Positions 4,838 through 7,868 of a DNA stretch of 7,868 nt are shown piece after piece. A program made the translations under genes and the position numbers. The notes beneath the pieces are model-generated. The model was given only the letters and a program-made list of their open reading frames with translations, had not been told where the DNA came from and did not search any database. How positions within the stretch are numbered: the first letter of the stretch is position 1; the number at the start of each line of letters is the position of its first letter. The DNA is from an uncultured Isosphaeraceae bacterium (GTDB lineage Bacteria; Planctomycetota; Planctomycetia; Isosphaerales; Isosphaeraceae): positions 1 through 7,868 of the forward strand of contig CALCIC010000739.1 of assembly GCA_937907405.1 (NCBI GenBank). Direction: 5' to 3'.

Positions 4838-4982
4838 AAAAGGGGTCAGGGGTCGGAAAAGGGGTCAGGTCGGAAAAGGGGTCAGGAACCTTTTTTCTCT
4901 CTATGTCACGCGAAACATCCAAAAAGGTTCCTGACCCCTTTTCGTTCATTCTTTCGTAGTCGAAGGAGCGAAAAGGGGTCAG
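4838..4982. repeat. AAAAGGGGTCAG repeats forming a large hairpin, possible terminator
   Basis: Five copies of AAAAGGGGTCAG are present: direct at 4838-4849, 4857-4868, 4874-4885 and 4971-4982, and inverted at 4931-4942. Positions 4873-4895 and 4921-4943 are perfect 23-bp inverted repeats around a 25-nt loop, so either strand could form a strong stem. For the hydrolase gene on the minus strand the stem starts 36 nt past the stop codon and could end transcription or protect the 3' end, though there is no clean T-tract after it. The rightmost copy overlaps that gene's stop codon (4979-4981). Confidence 0.85.
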
Positions 4983-6124
4983 CGGAGCACCTGGTCGAGC
5001 AGTTTGAAGGCGGCCTCGCGCATTTGCGGTGGGAAGTCGTGCGGGCCGTCGGGGTGCAGGACCTGGAGGCGTTCGGGGTGTCCGTAAAGCTGGAAGACGG
5101 GCCGCGCCGCCGCGACGATCCGATCCACGCTCTCGGCCCGGAAGTTGGAATCCTTCAGGGGGGCGATGATCAGGACCGATCGAGGGGCGAGGGCGCCGAT
5201 CAGCTCGTGGAAGTCGAACGGGATCGCTTCCAGGCGTCCGCGGTACGAGGCCAGCTTCGCCATGTAGCGGGTCTGCGCCCAGCCTTTCTCGGGGAGCCAG
5301 TTCTTCTCGGCGCCGTCGTAGTAGTCGAGGAACGAGTCGAGGCCGCAACTGGAGACGACCACGCCGATCCGGTCGTCAAAGACGCTCGTGAAGACGGCGT
5401 TGTGGCCGCCGAGCGAGTGGCCGATCGCGCCGAACTTGCCGGGCTTGACGAACGGCAGCGATTCCAGGAGGTCGAGCCCTCGCATGTTGTCCCAGACGGC
5501 CTTGAGCGTGCCGCTCTCCCAGCCGAGCTTCTTGAGGTCGGGCTGGTACTTGGCGAGCAACGGGTAGCTGGGGGCCAGCACCACGTATCCGCGCTCGGCC
5601 AGGTCGTTGCCGTAGCTGCGGTTCGGCCCCGCGGCCAGACCGACGACCGAGCCGTGCCCGACGACGTTGTTCGTCCCATGCAGGCAGAGCACCGCCGGAG
5701 CCTGCTTCCCCTGACCCTTGAGCAACTCATTGGGGATCAGCAGGTAGGCCGGCGTGCGGCCGCCGGGCTCCGAGGCGTAGCTGACGAGCCGACGGACGTA
5801 GGAGCCGCAATCCACCTCCTCTTCAACCTTCAGATCCAGCGGACAGCGCTTCTCATCCCCGGGGAGCTTGCCCATCACGGCCTGCATGCCGTCGAGGATC
5901 TCGGCCCGCCGTTTGGACCAATCCGCGACCGTCTTGACCGGCGTCGGCTGGTTCTCCGGCCCTCGATAGACGAGGAGGTCGCTCCTCGACAATCGCGGCG
6001 AAGGGGGCGCGGATGCGGCCTCCTGGGCCCTCAGGCTGCTCGCCGCGGCAAGCGCCGCGCCCAGAAAGGCCAGTCGGATCGATCGCCCTCGGCGGGCGCT
6101 GCGGATGGTTAGGTCGATGATCAT
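4979..6124 (-). CDS. Exported alpha/beta hydrolase (esterase-like)
   Basis: The product is 381 aa. A basic n-region (RSARRGRSIR), a hydrophobic LAFLGAALAAASSL stretch and an LRAQ-E cleavage-like site around residue 34 form a Sec signal peptide. The alpha/beta-hydrolase core shows LCLHGTNN (about 146-153, oxyanion-loop HG), the nucleophile elbow GHSLGG with S237, an Asp candidate D325 in IIAPLKDSNF, and the His H362 in DGPHDFP. Overall layout resembles the acetyl-xylan-esterase/dienelactone-hydrolase-like enzymes abundant in planctomycetes, which act on sugar or other esters in the periplasm; the substrate cannot be read from sequence. The ATG at 6124 gives the signal peptide at the right place with only a weak GAGG (complement of 6136-6139). 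The reading frame stays open far upstream, to 7789, but that part is antisense to another gene and is not protein. The stop codon is contributed by a repeat unit. Confidence 0.92.
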   Translation of the reverse strand: MIIDLTIRSARRGRSIRLAFLGAALAAASSLRAQEAASAPPSPRLSRSDLLVYRGPENQPTPVKTVADWSKRRAEILDGMQAVMGKLPGDEKRCPLDLKVEEEVDCGSYVRRLVSYASEPGGRTPAYLLIPNELLKGQGKQAPAVLCLHGTNNVVGHGSVVGLAAGPNRSYGNDLAERGYVVLAPSYPLLAKYQPDLKKLGWESGTLKAVWDNMRGLDLLESLPFVKPGKFGAIGHSLGGHNAVFTSVFDDRIGVVVSSCGLDSFLDYYDGAEKNWLPEKGWAQTRYMAKLASYRGRLEAIPFDFHELIGALAPRSVLIIAPLKDSNFRAESVDRIVAAARPVFQLYGHPERLQVLHPDGPHDFPPQMREAAFKLLDQVLR

Positions 6125-6382
6125 TTCGCCGGGCGCCTCACATGCGACGTTGTTCGTGGACGGTCGATCATCGAGGTTTACCACGTGGGCCGATCGCTTG
6201 CCATGATCGTCCTCAGCCCGTCGCGCCGATCTGATCCCGGACTCGCGCGGCCTCGGGGTGCTTTTTCCCTCCCGAGCCGCCGGCCGATTGACTCGCTCGT
6301 TTCGATCTGGTGAAGTCTCAGGCTCAAGACATAAACAATCATGGGGTTTGATCCTCGATCGACGATCACCCGGGAGAGGCCG
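6125..6382. promoter_or_regulatory. Divergent intergenic region, hydrolase / DUF4214-like gene
   Basis: This gap of 258 bp separates two exported-protein genes transcribed away from each other, so both promoters should be here. I see no convincing -35/-10 pair. TTGACT (6288-6293) lacks a -10 at the right distance, and the AT-rich ACATAAACAAT (6329-6339) is too far from it. A palindrome CCACGTGG sits at 6181-6188. Nothing else stands out. Confidence 0.4.
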
Positions 6383-7459
6383 ATGGCGCGGGGTCTTGCG
6401 AGCGTGAGCACGCCCTTGAGGTCGTTTCGATCGACGTCGTCGCGGAAGCGCGGCGGCCGGGTTTTTCGGCCGACGTTCCTCGGGCTTGAAGAGAGGACGA
6501 TGATGACGGGGGGCTTCGTCGCGGCCTCGTCGCTCAGGTCCTTCCAAGCGACCGAGACCGCCGCGGCCCCCGCGGCCACGCCGACGTCCATCTTTCTCAG
6601 CGAGGCCGTCACGCTGCTCGCCGGGCGTCCGCTTCCCGCCGGCTTCCTCGCGCGACTCGATCGGGGGATCGAGCGAGGGACGTTGACCCGCGAGGGCGCG
6701 CTCCGGCAAATCCTCGGCACGCCCGAGGTCCAGGGCGCGACGGTCCGGAGCTTGACCGAGGAGCTTCTGAACCGCGAGCCCACGAAGGCCGAAACTCGGG
6801 CGCTGGCCGCCGGCTTGCAGAGGCGCGGCGGCGACGTTCCGTGGGCCGTCGTTCAAATTATGAGCACTCCCGAATATTTCCGCGATCAGGGCTCCACGAG
6901 CACGAGTTTCGTCCAGTCGTCGACGCGCGAGTTGCTCGATCGCTCGGCCACGCCGGACGAGCTGGCCAAGGTCGTCCCCATCCTCGATCGCGGCGGCGCG
7001 GCGGCGCGGTCGCGGTTCTTGCGGACCCTGACCCAGAGCGCCGAGTTCCGGTTCAGCCGGACGCAGGACGTCGCGGAGCAATACCTGGGGACGTCGGCCA
7101 CCCCAGAGGAGCGGGCCTCGTTGCTGCAAGCGTTCCAGGGGCCTTTCGGGTACTCCTCGCTGGTCGCCCGCGCCTTGAACGCCGCCGACGACTCGGACGG
7201 GATCATCCCGACCGTCGCCGAGAATCCGGGTCTTTCGGTCAAGCGCGTGCCGGGCTTCCTCGCGGGTTGGACCATACCCAACCTGGCCGCCCCTTACAGC
7301 GTCGCCAGCGAGCTCGGCCGGTCGATCGACGATAACACGGTCGATTACTGGGCGATCACGCTCAACGCCCTGGACTCGGTGCTTCTGAGCATTCAGCCCC
7401 GGAACGGGGCGCGGGCCGACGACTTCGCCGTCCGGATCTGGGGGCCCGACGACAAGTAG
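6383..7459 (+). CDS. Planctomycete extracellular protein, DUF4214-like repeats, stopped at TAG
   Basis: The ATG at 6383 follows GGGAGAGG (6372-6379) closely; an in-frame ATG at 6341 lacks a ribosome binding site. The N-terminus has an Arg/Ser-rich lead and then FLGLEERTMMTG (about residues 32-43), the signature of the planctomycete extracellular N-terminal domain. Residues about 69-270 contain roughly four helical DUF4214-like units (for example SLTEELLNREPTKAETRALAAGLQ to STPEYF, and SSTRELLDRSATPDELAKVV to SAEF). From about 285 begins a beta-rich, PPC-like domain (DDNTVDYWAITLNALDSVLLSIQ, FAVRIWGPDDK). TAG at 7457-7459 cuts that domain after 358 residues, although the same frame stays open beyond it. 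The intact product would be a larger secreted protein; as written it is either a nonsense-mutated gene or contains a sequencing error. Confidence 0.82.
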   Translation: MARGLASVSTPLRSFRSTSSRKRGGRVFRPTFLGLEERTMMTGGFVAASSLRSFQATETAAAPAATPTSIFLSEAVTLLAGRPLPAGFLARLDRGIERGTLTREGALRQILGTPEVQGATVRSLTEELLNREPTKAETRALAAGLQRRGGDVPWAVVQIMSTPEYFRDQGSTSTSFVQSSTRELLDRSATPDELAKVVPILDRGGAAARSRFLRTLTQSAEFRFSRTQDVAEQYLGTSATPEERASLLQAFQGPFGYSSLVARALNAADDSDGIIPTVAENPGLSVKRVPGFLAGWTIPNLAAPYSVASELGRSIDDNTVDYWAITLNALDSVLLSIQPRNGARADDFAVRIWGPDDK

Positions 7460-7868
7460 ATCGGCAAGGCCGCGACGGGCGCGGAGTTCACCTTCGTCGC
7501 CGCGACCGCGGGCACCTACGTCCTGGGCGTTTCGACCAGGGGCGCCGCCGCGTATTCGTTCCAGCCTGGCGCCCGCCAGGCCGCCCCCTCGGGGCCGTCG
7601 GTTCGCAGCTTCAACGCCGTCTTCCAGACGTATCCGGGGACGAATACGAACACGATCCAACTGCTCCTCAATTACAAGAACCCCGCCTACGTCTACAACG
7701 ACTCGAAGAACCTGAACGAGTGGCCGGCGTTCACCGACGCCGAACAGAACGCTTACGCGACCCTGGTCGCCGTCGCGACGGCCGCGCACAACGCCGGCGT
7801 TCCTGGATACGAGCCCTTCGAGGGGGATTTCCGGACCTTGAAGGTGGTGACCGACACGAGTGTCATCA
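7460..7868 (+). pseudogene. Continuation of the interrupted extracellular protein (runs off window)
   Basis: Reading on in the frame of the preceding gene gives 136 codons with no stop up to the window edge. It starts IGKAATGAEFTFVAATAGTY followed by VLGVS, exactly the second half of a PPC-like domain (FTFxAxxAGTYxLxVS), then SVRSFNAVFQTYPGTNTN and WPAFTDAEQNAYATL. Third codon positions are overwhelmingly G or C, as in the upstream part. No start codon with a ribosome binding site explains this as an independent gene. One substitution (for example CAG, GAG or AAG to TAG) accounts for the break. The function of the region after the PPC-like domain is unknown, and the real end lies outside the window. 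Confidence 0.75.

Noticed and set aside
4829..6112. 427-aa plus-strand frame opposite the hydrolase
   Set aside because: Antisense shadow of a gene with a clear catalytic triad; it begins in repeat sequence and has no domain.
6288..6339. Sigma-70-type promoter for the extracellular-protein gene
   Set aside because: TTGACT is present but nothing like TATAAT occurs 16-18 bp downstream.
6125..7789. Long N-terminal extension of the hydrolase frame on the minus strand
   Set aside because: It is antisense to the extracellular-protein gene, rich in Arg/Gly/Pro from GC-biased shadow reading, and the signal peptide starts cleanly at 6124.

Overview
The window looks like chromosomal DNA of a GC-rich planctomycete, most likely of the Isosphaeraceae type. 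The evidence is a PEP-CTERM secreted protein, an N-terminal 'LGLEERTMM' signature typical of planctomycete extracellular proteins, a proline-rich CAP-domain surface protein, an AXE/dienelactone-type exported hydrolase, and many short dispersed repeats between genes. The assignment is inferred from protein style, not from a database match.

Layout. Positions 1-753 have no convincing gene. They hold four 16-bp 'TTGGGTTCG' repeats in non-coding phase, then a 93-bp dispersed element in reverse orientation (597-689) and a 9-bp tandem repeat. A small unrecognised gene (754-1062, +) follows. It is closed on the right by an 18-bp tandem repeat and a second, oppositely oriented copy of the 93-bp element (1149-1241), so it sits in an inverted-repeat bracket. 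Next comes a LuxR/GerE-type regulator (1456-2286, -), divergent across 154 bp from a PEP-CTERM protein (2441-3025, +), which is followed 63 bp later by a CAP/SCP-domain protein (3089-3841, +). This trio looks like one cell-surface or secretion locus with its own regulator.

Positions 3842-4265 are again repeat-rich: GTCCACGTGGCCAC units, a partial and a full copy of the 93-bp element, and a 19-codon stub resembling the start of an ASCH-domain gene. A small AT-richer zinc-ribbon gene runs back over the end of this stub (4266-4649, -). Positions 4650-4978 hold a tandem repeat and a strong hairpin made of AAAAGGGGTCAG units, the last of which supplies the stop codon of the exported alpha/beta hydrolase (4979-6124, -). 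After a 258-bp divergent intergenic region, a planctomycete extracellular protein with DUF4214-like repeats and a PPC-like domain starts at 6383. It is interrupted by an in-frame TAG at 7457, yet the frame continues open to the window end.

The least explained signals are (a) the 93-bp repeat family with 11-bp terminal inverted repeats, bracketing one small gene and lying next to a second small AT-richer gene, and (b) the in-frame amber codon inside an otherwise continuous domain. I did not find a recognisable defence, CRISPR or biosynthetic system.
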